Below, one piece after another: positions 23,795 through 33,004 of a DNA stretch of 64,000 nt (position 1 is its first letter; each line of letters begins with the position of its first letter). A program made the position numbers and the translations under genes. A model generated the notes under the pieces. The model did not search any database. It was given only the letters and a program-made list of their open reading frames with translations, and was not told where the DNA came from. The DNA comes from Fictibacillus nanhaiensis (GTDB lineage: Bacteria > Bacillota > Bacilli > Bacillales > Fictibacillaceae): positions 1,054,001 through 1,118,000 of the forward strand of contig JAEACG010000001.1 in assembly GCA_016401345.1 (NCBI GenBank). The letters are read 5' to 3'.

Positions 23795-24268
23795 CTATGC
23801 TTGTTTAGCTGTTTGATTTTCGATGACTCTTTTTATCGCATGCATTTGTCCGAGGTGATACGTTTCGTGAAAAACAGCGAAATTCACAAGCTCACCAAAA
23901 GTAGTAAAATTGAATACCGGTTTCTCCAGCTTTTCAAACAAGCGTTCTTCTGGCATCTCTTTTACACGTACTAACTGTTCTTCTAATTGCAGTTTGAGTT
24001 CTTTAAGTGTAGGAACTTCACCTTTCCAATCTGCAGGACTTGTACCTCTATTAAATAGCTCAACATAGTGCGTAGATAGATTAGCAGAATGTTCCGGGAA
24101 CCCAAACATAAAGTATTCCGCAGTCGTGAGGACGTGTCCAATGTGCCAGCGGATATTATTATTGAACCCAAGGGGTTGGATATCTGCTGCAGACTCATCC
24201 ATACCATCCAATTGCTTCAGAAAGAAACTTCTCGCTAGTTCAAAGTTTTGAATTGTTAATTGATTCAT
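23795..24268 (-). CDS. DinB family protein
   Basis: The 157-residue helical protein has the DinB metal-ligand pattern, an early His in NIRWHIGHVLTTAEYF and a late pair in FAVFHETYHLGQMHAIKR. The start is ATG 24268, with AAGGAGG 6-7 nt upstream; the frame is open 33 nt further but without a ribosome binding site. It differs from the DinB protein at 13630. Members of this fold include thiol transferases that use bacillithiol; the activity here is unknown. Confidence 0.82.
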   Translation of the reverse strand: MNQLTIQNFELARSFFLKQLDGMDESAADIQPLGFNNNIRWHIGHVLTTAEYFMFGFPEHSANLSTHYVELFNRGTSPADWKGEVPTLKELKLQLEEQLVRVKEMPEERLFEKLEKPVFNFTTFGELVNFAVFHETYHLGQMHAIKRVIENQTAKQA

Positions 24269-24349
24269 AATAAACCTCCTTAGAATTTGCTCTTTCACCA
24301 TTCATCATACGTATACACTCACTTCAAAACAAACGTTTTGCTATTTGTT

Positions 24350-24907
24350 TTATCGGTAATTATCGTGAATAGGATTGAACAGATCTTCCTCTGTCTTGCG
24401 TACAACTGAAAAATGATCGACATTATAGTGGCCATGCAGAACTTTATTGTGATGGCTTACGATCTGCTCTGCTTTTAACACTTCTGAATCTGAAGTAGAG
24501 TGACCATCTTCAACAAGGGTGGCATCGAAGCCAGAGACAGTTGCGAATCTTACAGCAGTATCGATGCAATGTTCTGTTTTGCAACCCATTAGAACAAGAT
24601 GGCCGATATTTTCATCTTTTAGATAACTTAATAAAGGTGTGTTGTAAAAGGCATTCGTTGCTTTTTTATCAAAAACTTCAGCATCCTCTAGTACATTAAT
24701 GACAGAATGAACCTCAAAGCCTGGTCCCCTTCCCTCAGAGACATCTAAGTCTCTAACAAAAACAATCGAAGCTTCGGCTTTCTTCGCTTTTTCAATTACA
24801 CTATTTATGTTTTGAAGCAATCCCTCTTTGTTATAAACTCCCTGCTCACTCGCATTCCCCTCGATCAGTTCTTGCTGTGCATCAATAACCAATAAAGCAT
24901 GTTTCAA
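24350..24907 (-). CDS. Isochorismatase-family cysteine hydrolase
   Basis: The 185-residue protein starts KHALLVIDAQQELIEG, with the catalytic Asp of the isochorismatase fold. It has a central FDKKATNAFYNTPL that supplies the Lys, and LVLMGCKTEHCIDTAVRFATVSGFDATLVEDGHST, which contains the nucleophilic Cys and the typical Asp/Ser-Thr turn. Such enzymes hydrolyse amides such as nicotinamide or unknown ureides. It is monocistronic, divergent from nupC; the substrate is not evident. Confidence 0.85.
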   Translation of the reverse strand: MKHALLVIDAQQELIEGNASEQGVYNKEGLLQNINSVIEKAKKAEASIVFVRDLDVSEGRGPGFEVHSVINVLEDAEVFDKKATNAFYNTPLLSYLKDENIGHLVLMGCKTEHCIDTAVRFATVSGFDATLVEDGHSTSDSEVLKAEQIVSHHNKVLHGHYNVDHFSVVRKTEEDLFNPIHDNYR

Positions 24908-25098
24908 ATGATCCGCTCCTTTTTCCTTTTATCCCATTAATACTTCTTCTAAAACAACTAAAATCCTTGCAACTCAATTATTTATTTCGTTTAATGGTTA
25001 ATACTAACAAAGAAGGAATTTTTTATAGTTGCGAAAAACAGGATATTATCTAATAATAGTAAGGTTCAACAAGTGAGTTATTTAGGAGGAAAAGAAAA

Positions 25099-26277
25099 AT
25101 GAAGTACATCATCTTTCTGGCTGGAGTGGCAGCAGTTTTCTTGTTAGCCTTTCTTGTCAGCAATGATCGCAAAAAGATCAAATACAAGCCGATCTTGGTT
25201 ATGCTTGGGTTACAGCTTGTCCTTACATACTTTCTATTAAATACAGGCGTTGGCCTTGTCATTATAAAAGGTATCTCAAAACTGTTCGAAAAGTTGTTAA
25301 GTTATGCAGGTGCAGGGGTTGAATTCGTGTTCGGCGGCCTCGCAAATGAAGCTGCGATGCCTTTTTTCTTAACTGTTTTATTGCCGATCGTCTTTATTTC
25401 TGTATTAATAGGAATCGCACAGCACTTTAGAATTCTTCCATTCATCATCAAATGGATCGGTTTTGCGCTAAGTAAGGTAAACGGCTTAGGAAGACTGGAG
25501 TCTTACAACGCTGTGGCTTCTGCTGTTTTTGGACAATCAGAAGTATTTATCTCTGTAAAAAAATTATTAGGTCATCTACCAAAGCATCGCCTATATACGC
25601 TTTGTACTTCTGCCATGTCGACTGTATCCGCTTCTATCCTAGGAGCATACATGGCTATGATCGATCCAAAATACGTTGTAACAGCACTCGTACTCAACTT
25701 ATTTGGCGGATTCATCATCGCAAACATTATCAATCCTTATGAAGTAACTGAAGATGATGACATCATCGAAATTGAAGAAGAAAAGCAAACCTTTTTCGAG
25801 ATGCTTGGTGAGTACATCATGGACGGCTTTAAAGTAGCTGTAATTGTCGGTGCCATGCTTCTTGGATTTGTAGCATTAATCGCGTTAATCAACGATGTGT
25901 TTGATATGATTTTCGGGATTACGTTCCAAACGATGCTCGGATATGTATTTGCTCCCGTTGCATTTTTAGTTGGTATCCCTTGGGCAGAAGCTGTTTCTGC
26001 AGGTACGATCATGGCAACCAAACTTGTTTCGAATGAATTTGTAGCTATGATCGATCTAGCAAAATACGCGAAAGACATGTCTGATCGAACGGTTGGGATC
26101 GTCTCTGTCTTTCTTGTTTCATTCGCCAATTTCTCTTCTATCGGTATCATTACTGGTGCTGTTAAAGGGCTACATGAAGAACAAGGAAATACCGTTGCTC
26201 GCTTTGGATTAAAACTTCTATACGGTGCAACATTAGTAAGTATCTTATCTGCTGCAATTGCGGGTCTGTTTCTATAA
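25099..26277 (+). CDS. nupC: Concentrative nucleoside transporter (NupC type)
   Basis: The 392-residue protein carries CNT-family landmarks: an N-terminal helix set, the core VEFVFGGLANEAAMPFFLTVLLPIVFISVLIGIA, GLGRLESYNAVASAVFGQSEVFISVKKLLG (the nucleoside-binding GQSE region), STVSASILGAYMAM, and KLVSNEFVAMIDLA and SFANFSSIGIITGAVKGL at the end. It imports nucleosides with a proton or sodium ion. A strong TTTAGGAGG precedes the ATG, and a T7 terminator follows at 26286. Monocistronic. The symbol follows the family; the exact paralogue is not resolved. Confidence 0.85.
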   Translation: MKYIIFLAGVAAVFLLAFLVSNDRKKIKYKPILVMLGLQLVLTYFLLNTGVGLVIIKGISKLFEKLLSYAGAGVEFVFGGLANEAAMPFFLTVLLPIVFISVLIGIAQHFRILPFIIKWIGFALSKVNGLGRLESYNAVASAVFGQSEVFISVKKLLGHLPKHRLYTLCTSAMSTVSASILGAYMAMIDPKYVVTALVLNLFGGFIIANIINPYEVTEDDDIIEIEEEKQTFFEMLGEYIMDGFKVAVIVGAMLLGFVALIALINDVFDMIFGITFQTMLGYVFAPVAFLVGIPWAEAVSAGTIMATKLVSNEFVAMIDLAKYAKDMSDRTVGIVSVFLVSFANFSSIGIITGAVKGLHEEQGNTVARFGLKLLYGATLVSILSAAIAGLFL

Positions 26278-26285
26278 GGAAATTC

Positions 26286-26316
26286 AAAAAAAGAAGCCGT
26301 CGGCTTCTTTTTTTGT
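26286..26316 (+). terminator. Terminator of nupC
   Basis: AAAGAAGCCG and CGGCTTCTTT with a minimal loop, followed by T7. Confidence 0.8.
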
Positions 26317-26327
26317 ATCCAAATATA

Positions 26328-26356
26328 AAAAAACAGCTGTCTCTTTAAGAGACAGC
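26328..26356 (-). terminator. Terminator of the lipoprotein gene
   Basis: On the minus strand GCTGTCTCTT pairs with AAGAGACAGC, followed by TGTTTTTTT. Confidence 0.8.
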
Positions 26357-26367
26357 AATATCAACTA

Positions 26368-26904
26368 TTATTGAACTTCTTTAGCAAATTGACCTGGGAT
26401 CAACTTTAATTTTTCGTGAACTGAATTCAACTTTTCTTCAAAGCCTGTGAACAACTCGTCAGCTTCAGTTGCTTTAGCTTCATCTTCTAAGCCAGCTACA
26501 CGAGCTTCATAAGATTTTTTAAGCTCTTCAAGAGAACCTTTTACAGCTTCTTGGTTTTCTTTTGAAAGATCTGATGGTACTTCAATGGATGGAATCTCTG
26601 CAACTGCTTTTTCACCGCTTGCTTTTGCATCTGCTTTTAATTTATCAAGCTCTGCTTGCGGAAGTGCTTCTTCGCCTTCTTTTTCAAGACCTGCAGCGTA
26701 TGCGTTGAATGGAGCGTGGTATCCACGAAGCTGGTTCATAAGATCACCTTCAAAGTTAAGAAGTGTGATTTTTTCAGCATTTCCATCTTCTTTCTTTTCT
26801 GCAGCCGCTGGCTTAGCCTCTTCTTTTGGTTTCTCTTCTTCCTTGCTGCAACCTACGCTAAGCGCAAGTACAGCAGCCGCTGTTACCGCTAAAAACTTTT
26901 TCAT
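26368..26904 (-). CDS. Predicted lipoprotein, helical, unknown function
   Basis: The 178-residue product has a lipoprotein signal peptide ending LSVGC, then a Lys/Glu/Ala-rich linker (EEEKPKEEAKPAAAEKKE) and a helical domain (about residues 45-178) with FEGDLMNQLRGYHAPFNAYAAGLEKEG. It resembles small Bacillus lipoproteins of unknown function. The helical content with regular charged heptads suggests a coiled-coil bundle. Monocistronic, with GGGGGCTTTCTCG before the ATG and its own terminator. Confidence 0.7.
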   Translation of the reverse strand: MKKFLAVTAAAVLALSVGCSKEEEKPKEEAKPAAAEKKEDGNAEKITLLNFEGDLMNQLRGYHAPFNAYAAGLEKEGEEALPQAELDKLKADAKASGEKAVAEIPSIEVPSDLSKENQEAVKGSLEELKKSYEARVAGLEDEAKATEADELFTGFEEKLNSVHEKLKLIPGQFAKEVQ

Positions 26905-27096
26905 CGAGAAAGCCCCCTATATATTTCTATTTTTTGGAACTTTCTCATTTTAATACTTTTTCTTACTATTGTAAATTAAAATGTATCCGTTTTCTTATAA
27001 AGGGTTAAAAATAATCCTGAAGCCTTAATATGATTGAATTATCTAACTATTCTTGTAATTAACGTTCTTATTTCTTTTAATATAAAAGTTATCTTT

Positions 27097-27585
27097 CTAT
27101 ACTAATCGTGATTCTTTAACCTTTTTCTCATGATGTAATAGCCATTCCTTTCTCCATAAGCCTCCCGCATAACCTGTTAGGCTCCCGCTTGAACCTATTA
27201 TTCGATGACAAGGAACCACAATACTTAACTTGTTCTTGCCATTGGCATTCCCTACCGCCCGAACCGCTTTTTCTTTTTGAAGCGTGATGGCAATATCTCG
27301 ATAAGAGGCGGTTTCTGCGAACGGAATACCGATTAGTGAATTCCAGACTGTTTGTTGAAAAGGAGTACCGCTATATTGGAATGGAAACGTAAAAGTTTGC
27401 CTTACACCTTGAAAGTATTCTATAAGTTGATTTCTGCAGTCGAGTAGAACTGCAGGAATCTCCTCTTGGTTCTCAAGCGCCTTCTCTTTTTCTAAGAAAA
27501 GAATGGACTGAACGACGTCTTCGGTTCCTAAAATCTCGATAACGCCTAAAGGAGAATCTAACTCTACTTTATAGTGCTTACTCAT
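27097..27585 (-). CDS. ogt: Methylated-DNA-[protein]-cysteine S-methyltransferase
   Basis: The 162-residue protein has the helix-turn-helix TPFQQTVWNSLIGIPFAETASYRDIA, then VGNANGKNKLSIVVPCHRIIGSSGSLTGYAGG. The PCHR Cys is the methyl acceptor and the following loop binds DNA. It directly repairs O6-methylguanine by suicidal methyl transfer. ATG 27585 is chosen because GGAGG lies about 7 nt upstream; it overlaps the alkA stop by 8 nt. It is the third gene of an adaptive-response operon and corresponds to AdaB/Ogt of Bacillus. Confidence 0.92.
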   Translation of the reverse strand: MSKHYKVELDSPLGVIEILGTEDVVQSILFLEKEKALENQEEIPAVLLDCRNQLIEYFQGVRQTFTFPFQYSGTPFQQTVWNSLIGIPFAETASYRDIAITLQKEKAVRAVGNANGKNKLSIVVPCHRIIGSSGSLTGYAGGLWRKEWLLHHEKKVKESRLV

Positions 27586-28474
27586 ATAACGACCTCCATA
27601 AATAAAAAGTGGCGTATGCTTCCCATCCACTCCAATTTTCCGCTTGTTTCTTTAATTCATTCATTGTTGGCTTTTGCTGCCATTCTAACTGTTTCATCAC
27701 GGCATTCTGCAGCCCTACGTCAGCGACTGGAAAAGCATCGGGCTTTAGTAAGCATTTCATCAACACATAATCTGCTGTCCAAGGTCCGATCCCTCTGAGG
27801 GAGATAAGTTGTTTAGCAGGATCTTCAGAAGATCTCAGTTTTTCCTTTGACAGACGACCTTCCACTATTTCTTTTGCTATACCAATCACATATTCCGCTT
27901 TTCGCGTTGTAAATTGGAGATTTCTTAAATCATCAATCTGGAGATCTGCGATGATTTCAGGAGATGGATATGCCCAGTATTCATTCTCATGAAGGACTAG
28001 CTTCTTCCCATAGTTCTCAACCAACCTCTTCTTCAAAGTATAGGCAAAAGTTAAATTGATCTGCTGTCCCATGATCGCCCAAGTCAATGCTTCAAAAAGA
28101 TCAGGAATACCAATCATACGTAAACCATAATACCGTTCTACGAGCGGCTGTAATAGGCTATCTTCTGAAACAGCTTCATAAAATGATGAAAGATCCTGAT
28201 TCAGGTCAAACCAATTCCCTATATATTCAACGACCGTATCCATGTTAGGTGGCTCCCTATCTGGGAACTCGATGATGAGGACGTGCACTCTGTAACTGAT
28301 TTTGATCAAGATCAGTTCAGCATTCACAATTATTAACTTATAAATATGTTTATCATGTATGTGGTGAAGAACTTCTAGTGGTGATCTTTCAAGAAAAACA
28401 AGACATTCTCTATAGGAGAATTCCGGTGGCAACTCTATCTCCAATGTTCCATCTAATTCTTCAGTCCATCTCAT
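27578..28474 (-). CDS. alkA: DNA-3-methyladenine glycosylase (AlkA)
   Basis: The 298-residue protein has the AlkA N-terminal beta domain, then a helical core with FEALTWAIMGQQINLTFAYTLKKRLVENYG and the helix-hairpin-helix LISLRGIGPWTADYVLMKCL. PDAFPVADVGLQNAV follows, carrying the catalytic Asp. It excises N-alkylated purines. Its start overlaps the adaA stop by 14 nt and its stop overlaps ogt by 8 nt, so the three products are made together. Confidence 0.92.
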   Translation of the reverse strand: MRWTEELDGTLEIELPPEFSYRECLVFLERSPLEVLHHIHDKHIYKLIIVNAELILIKISYRVHVLIIEFPDREPPNMDTVVEYIGNWFDLNQDLSSFYEAVSEDSLLQPLVERYYGLRMIGIPDLFEALTWAIMGQQINLTFAYTLKKRLVENYGKKLVLHENEYWAYPSPEIIADLQIDDLRNLQFTTRKAEYVIGIAKEIVEGRLSKEKLRSSEDPAKQLISLRGIGPWTADYVLMKCLLKPDAFPVADVGLQNAVMKQLEWQQKPTMNELKKQAENWSGWEAYATFYLWRSLYE

Positions 28475-29045
28475 GATTCGTAACCTTAGCTTCTATGGAC
28501 TTTCGGTAGTCACTTGGTGAGCAATTCTTATACGTGCGGAACGTTTTATAAAAGTTAGAAGGGCTCTGAAACCCTGATTCGTAGCATATCTCCAGGCTGG
28601 TTTTTGAAGTGTTGCTTAACAGATAAGCCGCTTTATCTATTCGAATGTTCTCCACATATTCTCGGGGCGTAACATTCAATTCTTCTTTAAATAATCGTTC
28701 GAGATAAAATGGACTCACTCCAGAATGTTCGGCTACATCTTGTAAAAGAATTCTTTTTTGATGATTGTTTACTAAGAAACTGGTAGCTTTTCTAATCAGA
28801 TTGATTTGTGGACAATGTTCGATCTCTGGCTGACATCTTTTACACGCTCGATAGCCTGCTTCCTCACATTGAGAAATTGAGTCATAAAATACTACGTTTT
28901 GCTTTTTAGGTTTTCGCGAACGACAAGATGGACGGCAATAAATCTTTGTTGTTTTTACTGCTGTATAAAAAAGGCCATCATATGACCTGTTACATTCCAT
29001 AATTTTATCCCACATCTCATCAAACGACATTTGTATCGTACCCAC
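28461..29045 (-). CDS. adaA: Ada-type methylphosphotriester-DNA methyltransferase and AraC activator
   Basis: The protein joins an N-terminal Ada zinc domain (TKIYCRPSCRSR and AGYRACKRCQPE, four Cys, the first the likely methyl acceptor) to a C-terminal AraC helix-turn-helix pair (VAEHSGVSPFYLERLFKEELNVTPREYV and SLEICYESGFQSPSNFYKTFR). There is no methylguanine transferase domain, as in B. subtilis AdaA. Methylation of the Cys turns it into an activator of its own operon. The best ribosome binding site (GGAGGTG) points to GTG 29045 as start (194 residues) rather than TTG 29063. Confidence 0.9.
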   Translation of the reverse strand: MGTIQMSFDEMWDKIMECNRSYDGLFYTAVKTTKIYCRPSCRSRKPKKQNVVFYDSISQCEEAGYRACKRCQPEIEHCPQINLIRKATSFLVNNHQKRILLQDVAEHSGVSPFYLERLFKEELNVTPREYVENIRIDKAAYLLSNTSKTSLEICYESGFQSPSNFYKTFRTYKNCSPSDYRKSIEAKVTNHEMD

Positions 29046-29167
29046 AGACCACACCTCCATCAATCATCTTTTCATTATTTTAACCATTTTAACTGAGCAA
29101 ATCGTCCTCAATCTTGCTGTTATGGTCCTATAATTGAAACGCTAAACCCAGAACCAAAGTATTAAAA

Positions 29168-29192
29168 AAGAGTGACGGTTAGCCACTCTCAT
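29168..29192 (-). terminator. Terminator of the MFS gene
   Basis: On the minus strand GAGTG and CACTC close a short stem followed by TTTTTT, between the MFS gene stop and the adaA promoter region. Confidence 0.6.
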
Positions 29193-29204
29193 TCGAACCC
29201 GTAT

Positions 29205-30422
29205 TTATTTAATGGCTGCCATTCTATCATTCTTATTTGATCCACTCTTAGTCTTATATTGATAATAGATGACTGTTGCAATGAAGAAAGATGTAATACC
29301 AAACCCTATGACCATTTTATGAAATCCAATTGTGTCTAGGAACAAGCCTGTTAGCAGCATCAAAACCTGGAATATAATATTATCAACCATTCCTTTAATA
29401 GAGAAAAACCTGCCGTGATAGTCTGATGGGACATCTGTCTGGAAAATGGTAGTAACAACAGGAAACAGCGTTCCAGCAGCAAGACCAAATAATCCGAAAG
29501 AAAAAACCGACATGATTGGATGATCTGCTAAGAACAAAGATGTGTGTGCAGCAGCGATAACAAAGGTAATAGCGAACATATAGCTTAACTTCGGGTTATC
29601 TCTAAAGAATTTCTTTGATAAAAATGTTCCAATGAATACACAAACGCCTTCAGTCGTATAAAGAATTCCTTTAATACCGGCATTATCCTGCAACTCACTG
29701 ATCTCAATCACCATTAAGTTGAATCCAGATAAAAATAGGTAAGCAGGAATTAATAAAAAGATACCATACACAACTTTACGTTCGTTCTTTATAATGGGAT
29801 ACAATTCCCCAAGCGTTCTGAAGAAATTATCCTTTCTACCTGAGGAATCTACTTTCTTAGGTTGTTCCTCCACATCTAAAAAGAAAGTAGATATAAGAAG
29901 GATTACATATGAAATAAGAGTAACCGTGTACAAAGAAAATAGCGACATGCCAACTAGCATCACTCCGCCGAGTGCAGTACCTACGATCCTTGATGCCGTA
30001 AAGATGTTCATGTTGACACCATTGGCATCTAAAAGTTCTTCTTTTTTTACGATTAAGGGCAACATGGTTTGCATAGCAGGCTGAGAAAACGTTCCAGATA
30101 TACCGATAACAAGCGTATACACGACCATCCACCAAACATTGTTATAAGCGATTGCTAAATACATAAAGAAGATTGCCGCACATCGAGCAAATCCAGCGTA
30201 GATCAGTATCTTTTTCTTATTGCTGCGATCAATGATTCGACCCGCCATCGGTGCAAGAAAGATTCCTACTAGGAACCCCGCCAAGATAATCAGTGCCTGT
30301 AGAAAAGATGATTCAACATTCATCTGTAAAAATTCAAGATTCCCAATAATCCCTACCCATAGACCCGTGCTAGATACAGCAAGTCCAAACATCAAAATTA
30401 AAAAATTCCGGTTTCTCCACAT
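29205..30422 (-). CDS. MFS transporter, twelve helices
   Basis: The 405-residue carrier has an N-terminal half with LAPMAGRIIDRSNKKKILIYAG (the MFS motif A loop between helices 2 and 3), MQTMLPLIVKKEELLDANGVNMNIFTASRIVGTALGG as in the DHA3/enterobactin-exporter group, and a C-terminal half ending YYQYKTKSGSNKNDR. Members export drugs or siderophores; the substrate here is unknown. Monocistronic, convergent with no partner, divergent from topB by 191 nt. GGGGAAAGGGAGC precedes the ATG. Confidence 0.85.
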   Translation of the reverse strand: MWRNRNFLILMFGLAVSSTGLWVGIIGNLEFLQMNVESSFLQALIILAGFLVGIFLAPMAGRIIDRSNKKKILIYAGFARCAAIFFMYLAIAYNNVWWMVVYTLVIGISGTFSQPAMQTMLPLIVKKEELLDANGVNMNIFTASRIVGTALGGVMLVGMSLFSLYTVTLISYVILLISTFFLDVEEQPKKVDSSGRKDNFFRTLGELYPIIKNERKVVYGIFLLIPAYLFLSGFNLMVIEISELQDNAGIKGILYTTEGVCVFIGTFLSKKFFRDNPKLSYMFAITFVIAAAHTSLFLADHPIMSVFSFGLFGLAAGTLFPVVTTIFQTDVPSDYHGRFFSIKGMVDNIIFQVLMLLTGLFLDTIGFHKMVIGFGITSFFIATVIYYQYKTKSGSNKNDRMAAIK

Positions 30423-30613
30423 GCTCCCTTTCCCCTCTCAGTTATACCGAAACTGTGTCACTATATTGATTAAAAATTACTTAACAAAGTAAAATAGACT
30501 CACTATTCAGTATACAGTATTTAGAAAACATACAGGAGATATAAATCTTCATTTTTTTCTTATTTTTACACTCTGTTATAATGACTAAAGTAGAAGTTTG
30601 AAAGGGGTACACT

Positions 30614-32707
30614 ATGAAACAATTAATCCTTGCTGAAAAGCCTAGTGTGGCACGTGATCTTGCCCGTGTTCTTGGCTGCAAGCAACAGAATAAAAGTTAT
30701 ATTGAAGGACCGAAGCACATCGTTACTTGGGCACTCGGTCATTTAGTTGAGTTAAAGATGCCAGAAGACTATGACAAGCAATACAAACAATGGCGCTTAG
30801 AAGATCTTCCGATTATTCCAAACCATATGGGACTAAAAGTAATCCGACAAGTGAGTCACCAGTTTCGTGCAGTTGAACAACTTTCTAAACGGAAAGACAT
30901 TAGTGAGCTTGTAATCGCAACAGATGCTGGGCGTGAAGGCGAACTTGTGGCTCGCTGGATCATGGAAAAAGTGAGATGGCAAAAATCTGTGAAACGATTA
31001 TGGATTTCATCTCAAACGGATAAAGCGATTCGTGATGGATTTAATCAGCTAAAACCCGCTAAGCAATACGAAAATCTTTACCAATCTGCCGTTTGCCGAT
31101 CTGAGGCAGACTGGCTGATCGGGCTAAACGTAACAAGAGCGTTAACGACGAAGTACAACGATCCGCTTTCTGCAGGTCGAGTGCAGACGCCAACACTTGC
31201 GATGATCCTAGACCGCGAGCAAGAGATCAACGCGTTCCAACCGAAGGATTTTTGGACGATTGATGCGGCGATTGGTATGTTAAAAGCGGCTTGGGAACAT
31301 AACGGTGAGAAGCGTCTTTTTGAAGAGAAAAAAGCGAACGACATAGTAAGCAAAGTAAAGGGACAGCAAGCAACGGTCTCTTCACTTCAAAAGAAAGAAA
31401 AAACAGAGGCGCATCCGATGCCTTATGATCTTACTGAGTTACAGCGTGATGCCAATCGTCGTTTCGGTTTCTCTGCTAAGAAGACCTCTTCTGTACTACA
31501 AAAACTTTATGAGCAATACAAGCTCGTTACGTATCCAAGAACAGATTCCCGCTACTTAACAAAAGATATGGAAAATACGATGTATGATCGTCTTCAAGGG
31601 ATGTCTTCAGGATATCGTGAAGAAGTGCAGCCCTTGCTCAAGCACAAAGGAAACGTAGTAGCTAAGAAAGTATTTAACGATTCAAAAGTAACGGATCACC
31701 ATGCGATTATACCGACAGATGAACCATTGCACTTAGGTGATCTCGATAACGATGAGCGTAAATTATATGACTTGATCGCACGCCGCTTCTTGGCTCTTTT
31801 CTATCCGGCTTATCGATCTGAAACGTTGACCGCTACATTAAACGTTGCGGGTGAAACATTTATGGCCCGTGAAACGCTAGTGCTTGATCCAGGATTTAAA
31901 GTGCTGTCTGGTAAAGAAGAAGAAAGCCCGCGTGCACTCGCTCATTTAAAAGAAGGGCAATCCCTTTCTGTTAAAGAAGTAAATGCGGAGAAAAAGCTCA
32001 CTGAGCCGCCTTCCCGTTTTACTGAAGCTGACCTTTTATCTCGTATGGAAAAATACAGTCTAGGTACACCTGCAACACGGGCTGATATCATTGAAAGACT
32101 TCTAGGATCTGAAGTGCTTGATCGTAAAAACAATAAGCTGCATCCTACTCCAAAAGGAAAACAGTTGATCGATCTTGTGAATGATGAGCTGAAGTCACCT
32201 GAATTGACTGCTAAATGGGAGCAAGACCTTGAAGCCATTGCCCGTGGAAAAGGAAATCCAAAAGAGTTTTTAGAGAACATCCGTAAACAAACGAAACAGC
32301 TTGTAATGGAAATCAAGACGAGCTCGCAGGAATATCGCGCACATAACCTTACAGGTTCAAAATGTCCTGAATGCGGCAAGTTGTTGAAAGAAGTTAAAGG
32401 GCGGGACGGCAAGGTGCTTGTCTGCTCTGATCGTGAGTGTTCATATCGCCGACGTAAAGACCCTAAACTATCGAACCGACGCTGTCCTCAATGTCACAAA
32501 AAGATGGAACTGCATAACGGAAAGGCTGGGACTTATTTTCAGTGTAAACCATGTAATGTAGTGGAAAAAGCAGAAGACAAGAAAAAGAAGGTTACAAAGC
32601 GAGAAGAACGCCAGCTTCTTAAGAAATATAGTAACAACAAAGAAGATGAAGGCTTTGGAAACAGTCTAGCAGATGCTCTAAAAGCAGCGATGAAAGATAA
32701 AAAATAG
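30614..32707 (+). CDS. topB: DNA topoisomerase III
   Basis: The 697-residue type IA topoisomerase has the TOPRIM acidic cluster LVIATDAGREGELVARW (99-115), the catalytic Tyr307 in TYPRTDSRYL and DHHAIIPTDEP. It ends with C-terminal zinc ribbons CPEC...CSDREC and CPQC...CKPC, then a basic tail. It relaxes and decatenates DNA and works with RecQ-type helicases at replication or recombination intermediates. AAAGGGG precedes the ATG. Monocistronic, closed by a long hairpin at 32711. Confidence 0.95.
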   Translation: MKQLILAEKPSVARDLARVLGCKQQNKSYIEGPKHIVTWALGHLVELKMPEDYDKQYKQWRLEDLPIIPNHMGLKVIRQVSHQFRAVEQLSKRKDISELVIATDAGREGELVARWIMEKVRWQKSVKRLWISSQTDKAIRDGFNQLKPAKQYENLYQSAVCRSEADWLIGLNVTRALTTKYNDPLSAGRVQTPTLAMILDREQEINAFQPKDFWTIDAAIGMLKAAWEHNGEKRLFEEKKANDIVSKVKGQQATVSSLQKKEKTEAHPMPYDLTELQRDANRRFGFSAKKTSSVLQKLYEQYKLVTYPRTDSRYLTKDMENTMYDRLQGMSSGYREEVQPLLKHKGNVVAKKVFNDSKVTDHHAIIPTDEPLHLGDLDNDERKLYDLIARRFLALFYPAYRSETLTATLNVAGETFMARETLVLDPGFKVLSGKEEESPRALAHLKEGQSLSVKEVNAEKKLTEPPSRFTEADLLSRMEKYSLGTPATRADIIERLLGSEVLDRKNNKLHPTPKGKQLIDLVNDELKSPELTAKWEQDLEAIARGKGNPKEFLENIRKQTKQLVMEIKTSSQEYRAHNLTGSKCPECGKLLKEVKGRDGKVLVCSDRECSYRRRKDPKLSNRRCPQCHKKMELHNGKAGTYFQCKPCNVVEKAEDKKKKVTKREERQLLKKYSNNKEDEGFGNSLADALKAAMKDKK

Positions 32708-32710
32708 ACG

Positions 32711-32778
32711 AAAAGCTAACTTCCGAGAACCAAAACTAGCATAATATTGCTGTTTTGACTCGTGAAGTTAGCTTTCTT
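32711..32778 (+). terminator. Long hairpin terminator after topB
   Basis: AAAGCTAACTTC and GAAGTTAGCTTT form a perfect 12-bp outer stem. CGAG/CTCG, AAAAC/GTTTT and AGCA/TGCT extend it inward to a TAATAT loop, and CTTTAAA follows. Confidence 0.7.
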
Positions 32779-32815
32779 TAAATAGAGTAAATTGGACTTG
32801 TACGCTTTAAACGTT

Positions 32816-32941
32816 AATCTGTCCGATTGCATAACGAATCTGTCTGATTAGAGTGTTAATCTGTCCAATTGAACGAGTAATCTGTCCAATTCGAGCATTT
32901 ATCTGTCCGATTGAACAGTTAATCTGTCCAATCTCAAAGTA
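32816..32941. repeat. Six-copy intergenic array, core AATCTGTCCRATT, exact 21-nt period
   Basis: Cores begin at 32816, 32837, 32858, 32879, 32900 and 32921, every 21 nt exactly. The 13-nt core is followed by 8 variable bases. An inverted half-core, AATTGGAC, lies just before the array at 32790. The array fills the space between the convergent topB and phoD genes. Confidence 0.9.
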
Positions 32942-33004
32942 GCTCTTCTTACTTACTCTTATATGTGGCAGAAGCTTCTATGTCACAACCGCATCTAACT
33001 AAAT

